64,000 nt of DNA. Origin: Halanaerobiaceae bacterium ANBcell28 (lineage in GTDB: Bacteria > Bacillota > Halanaerobiia > Halanaerobiales > DTU029). Below the pieces are notes generated by a model that was not told the DNA's origin, did no database searches, and saw only the letters and a list, made by a program, of their open reading frames with translations. The stretch covers positions 62,001 to 126,000 of the forward strand of contig JBBJJH010000002.1 of the NCBI GenBank assembly GCA_037623315.1. Reading direction: 5' to 3'. Below, piece by piece: positions 45,044 through 53,029 of the stretch. Numbering within the stretch: position 1 is the first letter of the stretch; the number at the start of each line of letters is the position of its first letter. The position numbers and the translations under genes are program-made.

Positions 45044-45131
45044 TGGTGCCGAAGGTGGGGGTCGAACCCACATGAGCACAGGGCCCACTGGATTTTGAAT
45101 CCAGCGCGTCTGCCAATTCCGCCACTTCGGC
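45044..45131 (-). tRNA. tRNA-Leu, anticodon CAA
   Basis: On the minus strand the 88-base gene begins GCCGAAG and ends CTTCGGCACCA, giving a seven-pair acceptor stem and an encoded CCA. The anticodon arm is CTGGA-TTCAAAA-TCCAG, so the anticodon is CAA, reading UUG leucine codons. A long variable arm and GGTTCGACCCC T-arm sequence fit a class II tRNA. It stands alone with its own terminator. Confidence 0.96.
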
Positions 45132-45226
45132 ATATTTTCCTCTCAACACTTATATATCTTAACATAAGTCTATTTAAAAAGCAAGAGTTAATTTTATGCA
45201 AACTATCTTTAAATTAAACTTTTTGT

Positions 45227-45259
45227 TAGGAGGTCCTATGAGGAAATTAGGACCTCCTA
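45227..45259 (-). terminator. Terminator of the SLH-domain gene
   Basis: TAGGAGGTCCTA (45227-45238) pairs perfectly with TAGGACCTCCTA (45248-45259). On the minus strand the stem is followed by ACAAAAAGTTT, so the T-run is weak but the stem is strong. Confidence 0.7.
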
Positions 45260-45289
45260 AAGTTATTTTGAGGAATAAGACCTGAACTT

Positions 45290-46489
45290 TTAAGAAATAA
45301 TACCTGAACCTAAAACACCATTAATTAAACGTTGAATAAGTTCAATCTGGGCATATGAGCTAACTCGTTGCCAGTCACCATTAATCAAACTTCTTGTGAT
45401 ATCAAGTGGTAATCCAGTTTGGATTGCTATAGCTTCTGAGACTCTATCTCTACTGAGTTCTTCTAATTGATCCCAATCAGTAGACATTATAGCATTAATC
45501 TCATGAGCACTCAATCCCTGCACACCTAATTGCTCACGAATAGAGTTTTGTAATTTTGGTTGTAATAGGTCAAAATTTCCTTGTGATAATTCCATGACTT
45601 CATCTGCCTGGAAAAATCCTTGTGTCATAGTGCTAATTTCAGTTGCTAAATCATCTTGTGTAACCATTCCATATGCTTTTGCATACTGCAATTGACCAGT
45701 AGTATCTGTTATGATAAAGACCCTATCTGTTGATAGAATTTCATCTAATTCTACAAAACGATTGTTTCTTCCAACTAAAGTATTCTCATTGAAATCGTAT
45801 ACATTTCTTTGTCCATTAAGTGAATTAACAGATACTTTATTAGAAGAAGGATATACATCAGTAATATAACCAGTATCTGATTTTAATCTTGATAGCTGGC
45901 TGATAACTTTAGCAGTTTCTGCTCTAGTAAGAGTGTCAGTAGGGTTAAAGTTAGAATTTTCATCTCCACTTACTAAATTTAGTTGTTCGGCAATTTTAAT
46001 ATCGTTTGATGCCCAATGATTATCTGGAACATCACTAAAAGATTCATTATTTCTAAGATTGATAGTAGCATCATCATTGTTAACTCCTAAAGATCTAATT
46101 ATGACAGCTACCATTTCTGCTCTAGTGATAGTTTGATCTGGTCTGAAGGTGTCATCAGGGTATCCATTTATGATCTCATTTTCAACTAAAGCATTAATTC
46201 TTTCAAATTCTGGATAGTTTACTAAGTCATCGAAAAAAGTATTATAATTTGCTACAAGATTCATATGCCTGGCTAATGCAATAGAAAATTCACCTCTAGT
46301 TATGGCTTGATTAGGCTTGAAATTACCATCATCATATGATGACATGATATCATTACTTAAGAGGTTAAGTATATAATCTTGAGCCCAATGGTTACTTATA
46401 TCTCTTGCTCCAGAAGCATAAGTGAAAGAAGAAAAGATAGTAAATAAAATTAAAATAAAAATAAATAAAGACTTGTTTTTCGTTAACAT
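45290..46489 (-). CDS. S-layer homology (SLH) domain surface protein
   Basis: The 399-residue secreted protein has a signal peptide (KSLFIFILILFTIFSSFTYA) and three SLH domains over about residues 28-215. Each domain carries a TR-(G/A)-E motif (ITRGEFS, ITRAEMVAVI, LTRAETAKVI) and ITNHWA/DVPDNHWA-type starts. SLH triplets anchor proteins to cell-wall secondary polymers. The remaining C-terminal half (about 215-399) contains a small beta segment, then a helical repeat-like tail. Its role is unknown. ATG at 46489 is chosen because AAGGAGC lies just upstream; longer in-frame starts lack a ribosome binding site and would bury the signal peptide. Confidence 0.9.
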   Translation of the reverse strand: MLTKNKSLFIFILILFTIFSSFTYASGARDISNHWAQDYILNLLSNDIMSSYDDGNFKPNQAITRGEFSIALARHMNLVANYNTFFDDLVNYPEFERINALVENEIINGYPDDTFRPDQTITRAEMVAVIIRSLGVNNDDATINLRNNESFSDVPDNHWASNDIKIAEQLNLVSGDENSNFNPTDTLTRAETAKVISQLSRLKSDTGYITDVYPSSNKVSVNSLNGQRNVYDFNENTLVGRNNRFVELDEILSTDRVFIITDTTGQLQYAKAYGMVTQDDLATEISTMTQGFFQADEVMELSQGNFDLLQPKLQNSIREQLGVQGLSAHEINAIMSTDWDQLEELSRDRVSEAIAIQTGLPLDITRSLINGDWQRVSSYAQIELIQRLINGVLGSGIIS

Positions 46490-47187
46490 TTTATTGCTCC
46501 TTTCAGTATCGGTTGGAATAATTTGATGAGTTTTACATATAAAATATCTATATACAAATAATATCATAAAGCGTGTTAAAATACTATAAAAGCAAGCATG
46601 TAATATTTGGAAATGAATATGCTAAGTATTATAAACTCAAGTCTTGGAGTTTGAGTACTAGTGTAAATTATATTAGCTATAAAGGTTTCTATATCCAAAT
46701 ACCTAAGTGTAATTATAAAATGCTAGTATCTTTAGATGTAAATAGTCATTGAGTTTAAAAACAAAAATTAGGCTGATATAAATTATCAGCAGATTAAGGA
46801 AGTCATAATCTTATACATTTAAAAACCCCCATTTTGGGGGTTTGAGAGAGGAAAAAATATATAAATATAAGAACATGAAAAAAATAATATGTTAAATCTA
46901 TTTTAAGCCGCCGCATAAGGGCGGCACTAAGAGGAAAAACAGAAAATAAATTAAGGATTTAAGGGGTATTCAAAAATCTTGAAAAAAATCAGAGTTTTTC
47001 TGTTCTTGACTCTGTATATATAATATACCACATGAATATTAAAATATAATTGGAAAAAGATTAAAACTTGATTAAAATTTGCGTTAATAATTACCACAAA
47101 AAATTATTGCTTTTTGTATTAATAAGGATTGAATCTGGTAATAGTAATAATGAACTTATATTATATCTATTATACAGAGGTGGTAAT
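46490..47187. other. 698-base intergenic region with two GC-rich hairpins
   Basis: No convincing gene lies here. AAACCCCCA pairs with TGGGGGTTT (46823-46843), and GCCGCC pairs with GGCGGC (46907-46912 with 46920-46925). Both are unusually GC-rich islands in very AT-rich surroundings. Other sequence is A/T-rich and featureless by eye. Confidence 0.55.
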
Positions 47188-47412
47188 GTGAAAAAGACAG
47201 AAGAAGCAATAACTCATGCTTTGGCAGGAGAAATATTTAGTAAACTTAAAGATAATGAATATGGTGAAATTCCTTTTAAAGACCATCGAGTTTTGTTTGA
47301 ATCTGGGACTAGAAATGAAAATAATGAACCACAAGAAGCAACAGTTGAAGTTGTAGATCAAGAAGGATATCGTGTAGAGTTATATAACTTAGAATTTGAA
47401 AATGATATATAA
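47188..47412 (+). CDS. Small hypothetical protein
   Basis: A 74-residue protein (KKTEEAITHALAGEIFSKLK, ending in a beta-rich EATVEVVDQEGYRVELYN). GTG at 47188 is the likely start because AGAGG lies seven bases upstream; the longer in-frame extension from 47068 has no ribosome binding site and a different composition. No cysteines, signal or membrane segment. I do not recognise it. It precedes a DUF1540 gene by about 30 bases and may be co-transcribed. Confidence 0.6.
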   Translation: MKKTEEAITHALAGEIFSKLKDNEYGEIPFKDHRVLFESGTRNENNEPQEATVEVVDQEGYRVELYNLEFENDI

Positions 47413-47445
47413 AGGTTTATAAAATATAGTTAAGGAGTGATTATA

Positions 47446-47706
47446 ATTACTGAAGTAAAATCACATGTTCACTGCACTGTAAGTAATTGTAACTGGTGGT
47501 CTCAACCTAATTTATGTGTAGCTGAAAAAATATTAGTAGTAAGTGATGAATTAGCAAAAGATTTAGTAAGTGAAATGGATGTGGAGGAAACTAATCAAAT
47601 AATAAGTCAAAAGGGGTTATCACCAATAAATGAATGTGCTCAGAGTGCTTGTAAAACATTCGTGCCTCGGGAACAATACTTGCAGGGTGAAGGGGATAAA
47701 CCATAA
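47446..47706 (+). CDS. DUF1540 cysteine-rich protein, possible AUU start
   Basis: About 86 residues with the DUF1540 cysteine spacing: HCTVSNCNWWSQPNLCVAE, then CAQSACKTF near the end. The domain is thought to bind metal. There is no ATG, GTG or TTG at a normal distance from the ribosome binding site. AAGGAG (47432-47437) is eight bases before an ATT at 47446, which would give MTEVKSHVHC and matches family starts. The only standard in-frame codon nearby is GTG at 47437, inside that ribosome binding site. So either AUU initiates or GTG with a poor signal does. A second DUF1540 gene lies at 50729-50932 beyond the ligase gene. Confidence 0.75.
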   Translation: MTEVKSHVHCTVSNCNWWSQPNLCVAEKILVVSDELAKDLVSEMDVEETNQIISQKGLSPINECAQSACKTFVPREQYLQGEGDKP

Positions 47707-47720
47707 TAAATTTTTGATTT

Positions 47721-47756
47721 AAATAGATAAGGATTTTAATCCTTATCTATTTTTAT
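47721..47756 (+). terminator. Terminator after the DUF1540 gene
   Basis: AAATAGATAAGGATT (47721-47735) pairs perfectly with AATCCTTATCTATTT (47738-47752) followed by TTATT. A minimal loop means the innermost pairs will open. Confidence 0.85.
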
Positions 47757-47841
47757 TGAACATATAAAAGAGGCTTAACATAATTTTTTAATTCGGCTAA
47801 TTTTCTTATATAATGGGTATAATAATTATGAGGTGATTAAA

Positions 47842-48687
47842 ATGAGAACAATATGGAAAGGTGCAATAAGCTTTGGTCTAGTCAATGTTCCTATAAGACT
47901 GAGTACAGCAACTAATAAGAAGAATATTAGTTTTAAAATGTTACATGATAAATGTAAGTCTCCTGTTAATATGAAAAGATATTGTAAGAATTGTAAAACA
48001 GATGTTGAATACAGTGATTTAGTAAAAGGATATGAATACGAAAGCGATAAATACGTAATATTAAGAGATGAGGATTTTGATAATATTCCTATTAAATCAA
48101 CTAAAACAATAGATATTGTAGATTTTGTAAGCCTAGAGGAGATTGATCCAATATATTATATTAAAACATATTACTTAAGCCCGGCGGAGGGTGGGGAAAA
48201 ACCATATTTTTTGTTAAAAAAATCTTTAGAAAAAACAAACAAAGTAGCTATTAGTAAGATTACTATTAGAAACAAGGAAAGTTTAGCGGTGGTAAGAGTA
48301 CTTGATGATGCACTGGCTTTAGAGACTATGTATTTTGCTGATGAAGTTAAAAAAACACAAGAATTAAACTTAGAAAACTTAGAAGAAAAAATAAGCTTAC
48401 AAGAAAAAGAAGAAAGCCTAGCTATAGAAATAGTAAATAATCTTACAGCTGAATTTAAACCGGAAAAGTATACCGATGAGTATCGTGAAGAACTACTTAA
48501 TATAATAAGAGAAAAAATAGATGGTGAAGAAATTGAAACAGCTAAAGCTCCAGAACTAGACAATAAGGTTCTTGATTTAATGGAAAGATTAAAAGCCAGT
48601 GTTGAGGCAAGCGAAAAGAAAAGTGAGGAAAGTCTAAAAACAGAAAATAATAATAAAGAAAAAGTAAAGGGACAAAGGATTGGATAA
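47842..48687 (+). CDS. ku: Bacterial Ku, NHEJ end-binding protein
   Basis: The 281-residue protein begins with the typical Ku start WKGAISFGLVNVPIRL and shows YCKNCKTDVEYSDLVKGYEY and YIKTYYLSPAEGG. A lysine/glutamate-rich C-terminal tail follows. Bacterial Ku forms a homodimeric ring on DNA ends and recruits LigD. ATG at 47842 is seven bases after GAGGTG. The gene converges on the polymerase gene with only eight bases between stops, a compact NHEJ locus. No nuclease domain partner is visible. Confidence 0.94.
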   Translation: MRTIWKGAISFGLVNVPIRLSTATNKKNISFKMLHDKCKSPVNMKRYCKNCKTDVEYSDLVKGYEYESDKYVILRDEDFDNIPIKSTKTIDIVDFVSLEEIDPIYYIKTYYLSPAEGGEKPYFLLKKSLEKTNKVAISKITIRNKESLAVVRVLDDALALETMYFADEVKKTQELNLENLEEKISLQEKEESLAIEIVNNLTAEFKPEKYTDEYREELLNIIREKIDGEEIETAKAPELDNKVLDLMERLKASVEASEKKSEESLKTENNNKEKVKGQRIG

Positions 48688-48695
48688 ATAGACTC

Positions 48696-49589
48696 TTATT
48701 TAAAAAGAAAGTGGGGTAATTCTTGTTTTTCTAATAAGATATTGCTCCACAAGTCCCCTTTATTTTCAATCCTTTCTATAATAGTACTTAAGTTAAAATC
48801 TTTAGGATTTAAATTCTGATTTAATTCTTTCCATTCTAGCGGTGTAGATATAGTGGCATCATCTGTTGGACGTAATGAGTATGGTGTTGCTAATGTTTTG
48901 CTACGTCCATTTTGTCTATAGTCTATATAGATTTTTCCTTGGCGTTCTTTTTTTCTCCATTCAATAGTAGATAGATTTGGATGCTGAGTAATTATAGCTT
49001 CAGCTACTGCCCTTAAAAATTGTTTGACATCCTCATAACTGTATCTATTTTTAAGAGGAATATATATGTGTAGTCCTGCTTTTCCGGAAGTTTTAAGAAA
49101 TGAGCGAATGTTTAGTTCATCTAGTATTTCTTTGATCTTTATTGCAAGTTCTATAACTCTTTTAAATTCTGGATTTTCAGGAGGATCTAAATCAAATACA
49201 GCAAAGTCAGGATAGTCTTGTTTTTTATATGTTGAAAACCAACTATGTAGTTCTATAGAAGCGCTATTTGCTATCCAAATTAAATCTGGCAATTTATTGA
49301 CCATAACCCAATTAATGGCCTCTTGTCGGTGACGAGAATATATTGCTGTAGTGCTTAACCATTCAGGAGCATGTGTTGCTGCATTTTTTTGAAAAAAAGA
49401 TTTTCCCTTAACACCATCAGGGAATATTTGTAAAGATAGTGGTCTATCTTTTAAATAATTTTTTATTAAAGGATAAATCTCAATATAGTAATTAATTAGG
49501 TCACTTTTCTTGTAATTATGTTTTGGCCAAAAAGTTTTATCTAAGTTGCTTAGTTTAACCTGATATTCATCAACAAGTAATGTGCTCAT
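48696..49589 (-). CDS. NHEJ polymerase (LigD polymerase domain, stand-alone)
   Basis: The 297-residue LigD-type primase-polymerase. It shows LSNLDKTFWPKHNYKKSDLI at the start, FDLDPPE carrying catalytic aspartates, KTSGKAGLHIYIPL, and EWRKKERQGKIYIDYRQNGR near the C-terminus. It fills gaps at broken ends with ribo- or deoxynucleotides. In Pseudomonas and Mycobacterium this domain is fused to ligase and phosphoesterase domains; here it is a separate gene. The ATG has a GGGAAAG-type ribosome binding site. The ligase gene lies upstream on the same strand, about 100 bases away. Confidence 0.93.
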   Translation of the reverse strand: MSTLLVDEYQVKLSNLDKTFWPKHNYKKSDLINYYIEIYPLIKNYLKDRPLSLQIFPDGVKGKSFFQKNAATHAPEWLSTTAIYSRHRQEAINWVMVNKLPDLIWIANSASIELHSWFSTYKKQDYPDFAVFDLDPPENPEFKRVIELAIKIKEILDELNIRSFLKTSGKAGLHIYIPLKNRYSYEDVKQFLRAVAEAIITQHPNLSTIEWRKKERQGKIYIDYRQNGRSKTLATPYSLRPTDDATISTPLEWKELNQNLNPKDFNLSTIIERIENKGDLWSNILLEKQELPHFLFK

Positions 49590-49689
49590 GCTTTCCCTCC
49601 GTATCCTTATTCCTTTTAGATATTGATTGATTTTATGTAATATTAAATAAATAATTCTTTTTTAATTCCAGAGCATTATTAGTATAGCT

Positions 49690-50550
49690 TTAACTCATTA
49701 TTTCTACTACATAGCCATGTCTAAAAGTATTATTTGAAGAAATTTCAGTATAGCGTACTTTTACCTTAATGTACGGTTTTACCTTGTGGACATCCAATTT
49801 ATTATTTCTTATGGATTTAATTTTAATTGTAGGTAAAAATGAAAACAGAGTGTTTTCTATATCTTTTTCCAAAGATATTTTTACTTTCCCCATATCTATT
49901 AAACTACCTTTTATATCTTTTCTTGCAAGATATAATAATCTATTATTTGTATAAGCAGTTATGATAGCCTCACTGTATTGCCAGCATTTAATTTTTAGCC
50001 ACTTTTTACTTCTTTTAAACTCATAGGGAGAATTGATTTCTTTAGCTACAATACCTTCTAAGTTTTCCTTTTCAGCTTCTTGATATAATTTAACACCCCA
50101 CTTTTTTATGAAAGGAGATATTAGTAAAAAACGATTTTCTTTAACTATAGATTTAAGTTGCTTTTTTCGTTCAATAAGAGCTAAGGAGCTTAAATCTTTA
50201 TCGTTATATGAAATTAGATCCCAGAAGACTAAAGATAAAGATTGTTTTTTTTTAGAATATCTAATATTTTTTTGAAGTTTGCTAAAATTACTTTTTCCAT
50301 CTTCCTCAAGAAAACATAATTCTCCGTCTAGAATAGCGTTTTTACAGTAGATATTATTAATTATATATTTTTTTTCAGGATAATATTTTGTTAAGCTATT
50401 TTTGTTTCTGCTCTGTAAATATAACTTTCCCTGATTAATAAAACATAGACATCGATAGCCATCCCATTTAAACTCAAATAGGTAATTGGGAGAATTAAAT
50501 GCTTCCTCTTTTACAGATAAAAGCATTGGGTTTAATGGTGGTTTTAACAT
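49690..50550 (-). CDS. ATP-dependent DNA ligase (LigD ligase domain, stand-alone)
   Basis: The 286-residue ligase has the nucleotidyltransferase core: lysine K28 in FEFKWDGYRCL (motif I), followed by the motif stretch AILDGELCFL. EGIVAKEINSPYEF and a KWLKIKCWQ segment (motif V region) come next, then a short OB-fold tail. It seals nicks with ATP. The length fits the minimal LigD-type ligase with no DNA-binding extension. It lies in the same minus-strand direction as the polymerase gene. Confidence 0.92.
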   Translation of the reverse strand: MLKPPLNPMLLSVKEEAFNSPNYLFEFKWDGYRCLCFINQGKLYLQSRNKNSLTKYYPEKKYIINNIYCKNAILDGELCFLEEDGKSNFSKLQKNIRYSKKKQSLSLVFWDLISYNDKDLSSLALIERKKQLKSIVKENRFLLISPFIKKWGVKLYQEAEKENLEGIVAKEINSPYEFKRSKKWLKIKCWQYSEAIITAYTNNRLLYLARKDIKGSLIDMGKVKISLEKDIENTLFSFLPTIKIKSIRNNKLDVHKVKPYIKVKVRYTEISSNNTFRHGYVVEIMS

Positions 50551-50645
50551 CTAACACTATCCTTTTTATTTGTCTAAGAATTTATGAACTTCTATAGACT
50601 AATTTAATTTTTCTTAGCCGATCTTGAGAATATGAAAAATAGAGA

Positions 50646-50687
50646 ATTAACAATCTTATCCTCCTTTTTACTTGAGAATAAGATTGT
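50646..50687. terminator. Long hairpin between DUF1540 gene and ligase
   Basis: TAACAATCTTATCCTC (50646-50661) pairs with GAGAATAAGATTGTTA (50672-50687), 15 of 16 positions. A partial third copy of the arm follows at about 50690-50710. On the minus strand it may end the DUF1540 transcript before the ligase gene. Confidence 0.6.
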
Positions 50688-50728
50688 TAGCTTGAAAATA
50701 AGAATCTTAGAAGGATATTTAAACAATT

Positions 50729-50932
50729 TTAATTTTTATCTTTTCCAGGCTTAAAGGTGAGACATTTTGTTTGGTTAGACATTGACGGATTAGCACCTAT
50801 AGATCCAGCTTCCATATCATCATTACCAAAAAAGTTTTTACTTACTTCAATACTATCTGCTCCACAAATATTGCCTGAATCCCAGTAAGCACAGTTTTCA
50901 ACAGAACATTTAATGTTTGCCAATTCAAACAC
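50729..50932 (-). CDS. DUF1540 cysteine-rich protein
   Basis: A 67-residue single DUF1540 domain: IKCSVENCAYWDSGNICGAD in the first half and a single CLTF cysteine at the end. It has a normal ATG with AGGGAGGTG upstream. It is a shorter paralogue of the protein at 47446-47706; together the two bracket the NHEJ genes. Proteins of this family are common in spore-forming Firmicutes. The function is unknown. Confidence 0.85.
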   Translation of the reverse strand: MFELANIKCSVENCAYWDSGNICGADSIEVSKNFFGNDDMEAGSIGANPSMSNQTKCLTFKPGKDKN

Positions 50933-51075
50933 CTCCCTTTTTATATAGTTTTACCTGATAATGAAAGAAGTATTCTTAGAATTTAGTTTAAAATATTATT
51001 GTTTTGGTAATAATATTAAATAATTAATATTTTAAAAGTATAAAAAAAGATAATCTAAAAGGGAGTGTATTTTTT

Positions 51076-51225
51076 ATGGAGTTATGTTCACTTTGTGAAA
51101 GGATAAAAAAAATTAGAATTGAACAAGGTAGATATTATTATAGTGATTTATGTGATGAATGTAAGAGGATTGAAGTCTTAATGATTTTTTCCAAAATGAG
51201 AAAAAGAGCAGGAGCCTTTTTATAA
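51076..51225 (+). CDS. Very small zinc-ribbon-like protein
   Basis: A 49-residue protein (ELCSLCERIKKIRIEQGRYY then LCDECKRIEVLM) with two CxxC pairs at C4/C7 and C27/C30, the layout of a treble-clef or zinc ribbon. A basic tail (KMRKRAGAF) follows. AAAAGGGAGTG lies upstream of the ATG. The frame is complete and the cysteines well placed, so it is probably real. Confidence 0.65.
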   Translation: MELCSLCERIKKIRIEQGRYYYSDLCDECKRIEVLMIFSKMRKRAGAFL

Positions 51226-51522
51226 TAAATTTACAAATAATCTTAGGATCTTATATTATTTATATTAATTTTAAATAGCTTAGATAAGCTATTTTTTTTA
51301 TGTCTAGAAAAGCATCTGCGTTCAGAATCTATGGAAACCATATATTCTAATAGGACTCCAAGAAAAATTCATTATAGAAAAGAAGGCCAAGCAAATTTCT
51401 TATGTTTCGTTTTATTCTAATTGTATTATCTTATTACTTTAAATACTTAGTAAATTTTTATTATTTATGTTAATATATATTTAGATTGCGAGATAAAATA
51501 TATAAGGGGGTTTTAGATTCTT

Positions 51523-52284
51523 ATGTCTATAAACAAAGATGATAAAAAGATAAAGTTGATTGATTTTTCTAATAGGAAACCTGGGATATATACATTAGAT
51601 ATATTGAAAAAAGATTGGGGGAATTCTAGTGATAAGTGGTTAAATGGAATTCATGAAGGAAGAGCAAGAATAATAGAAGATGAAATGTTCCTAAATAATA
51701 AAGACGTAAAAAAGAAAGTTCTTGAATGCAAATATCCTGCTGGAAAGTTTTGTCCTCAAGAGGGTGGAGTTCAATGGAAGTCTCATATAAGTCCAAAAGA
51801 TGAGTATTTTTTAGAGTATAAATTGAAATTTAGTGAAAATTTCGAATGGGTTATGGGTGGTAAACTTCCAGGTTTAGCAGGAGGTTCTACTCCTACCGGT
51901 GGTTTTGGCAAGAAAGATGGTTTTTCTTCTCGTTATATGTGGCGAGCTAATGGTGTTTATGAATTATATTTGTATTGGAGTGGTCAAGCTGCTAAGTATG
52001 GGGATATGATTAGACCCAATATTAAATTTAAGAGAGGAGATTGGCATATTTTAAAACAATATATTAAGTTAAATACACCTGGAGAAGAGAATGGTATTAT
52101 GAAATTATATTTCGATAATAAAGAAATATATCGTAAAGATGACTTTCGATTTAGATTGTCGAGAGCAAATTGGCAGATAAACTATTTTCTTTTTAGTACT
52201 TTCTATGGCGGAAATACTATTGAATGGGCTCCTAAAAAGGAAAATTCAATTGCTTTTGCTGATTTTAAAATATGGACTTCGTGA
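51523..52284 (+). CDS. PL14-like polysaccharide lyase without signal peptide
   Basis: The 253-residue beta-jelly-roll protein resembles polysaccharide lyase family 14. The central part reads MGGKLPGLAGGSTPTGGFG, then DGFSSRYMWRANG and FKRGDWHILKQYIKLNTPG. Family members cleave uronic-acid polymers (alginate, glucuronan). No signal peptide or membrane segment precedes it, so unless it is exported otherwise it acts in the cytosol or on imported oligomers. GGGGG lies before the ATG at 51523. It stands 750 bases before the sugar-transport genes, on the same strand. Confidence 0.6.
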   Translation: MSINKDDKKIKLIDFSNRKPGIYTLDILKKDWGNSSDKWLNGIHEGRARIIEDEMFLNNKDVKKKVLECKYPAGKFCPQEGGVQWKSHISPKDEYFLEYKLKFSENFEWVMGGKLPGLAGGSTPTGGFGKKDGFSSRYMWRANGVYELYLYWSGQAAKYGDMIRPNIKFKRGDWHILKQYIKLNTPGEENGIMKLYFDNKEIYRKDDFRFRLSRANWQINYFLFSTFYGGNTIEWAPKKENSIAFADFKIWTS

Positions 52285-53029
52285 TATATTTTAACAGCTT
52301 ATTATTTATATAAATGCATCTTATAATTTAACAAAGAAAAATAAAGCAAATTAAAAAAAGTTTCGATAAAAAAGAAGGAATATCAAAATATATATGGAAT
52401 AATTATATATAAGTACATATGATACAAACGATTAAAGTTCAGCCTACGAAATATAAATTAACCAAGAGAACCATTAATTTACAAGTGCTTGTTAAGAAAA
52501 TTAAATATCTTGCTTTTAATTATTACTTTAAATTTTCACTTTTAATAAAACTTTGAGCAATAATAGAGAAACTTTTGCATTTTATAAAAAATATTATAAT
52601 AGATAGAAAATTTATTTAAATATAAATTTTCAAATTCACAGATTGCATTAAATACATTAGAAATTTATTTCGCTATCTTATTTATCAGAATATGCTTATA
52701 TCGTACTATATATATAAATTCTGTTTTTAATAAATATTATACAAAGAAACTAAACCCCTTTAGAAACTGCCATAACAATACTTTTTCTGGTTCCATATTT
52801 AAGCATTGTTTTCAAAAAGTATTTCTATAAATATACAATTTAGGTTCTGGATTGAATAAAAGGTAGCTTGCTTATAGCTTTCGCAATAATTAGTAAGCCT
52901 CCTTATGATAGCTGAATTTTTTAAATACTTTTATAGCACAGTCTAAGGGGGACATATAGTGTTATATAAAAAATAATCTGAAAATACAAATATATAATTT
53001 TAATATATTCTTATTAGAAAGGGGAGGAG
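52285..53029. other. 745-base AT-rich intergenic region
   Basis: No convincing gene. On the minus strand two short stretches look protein-like by eye (for example MLKYGTRKSIVMAVSKGV near 52800) but end in stops within 20 codons and lack a ribosome binding site. They may be gene debris. The region must hold the promoter of the sugar-uptake locus, which I could not place. Confidence 0.45.

Noticed and set aside
46980-47040. TTGACT near 47010 with a TATAAT shortly after, as a promoter
   Set aside because: The spacing between the two elements is only about seven bases, too short for a promoter.
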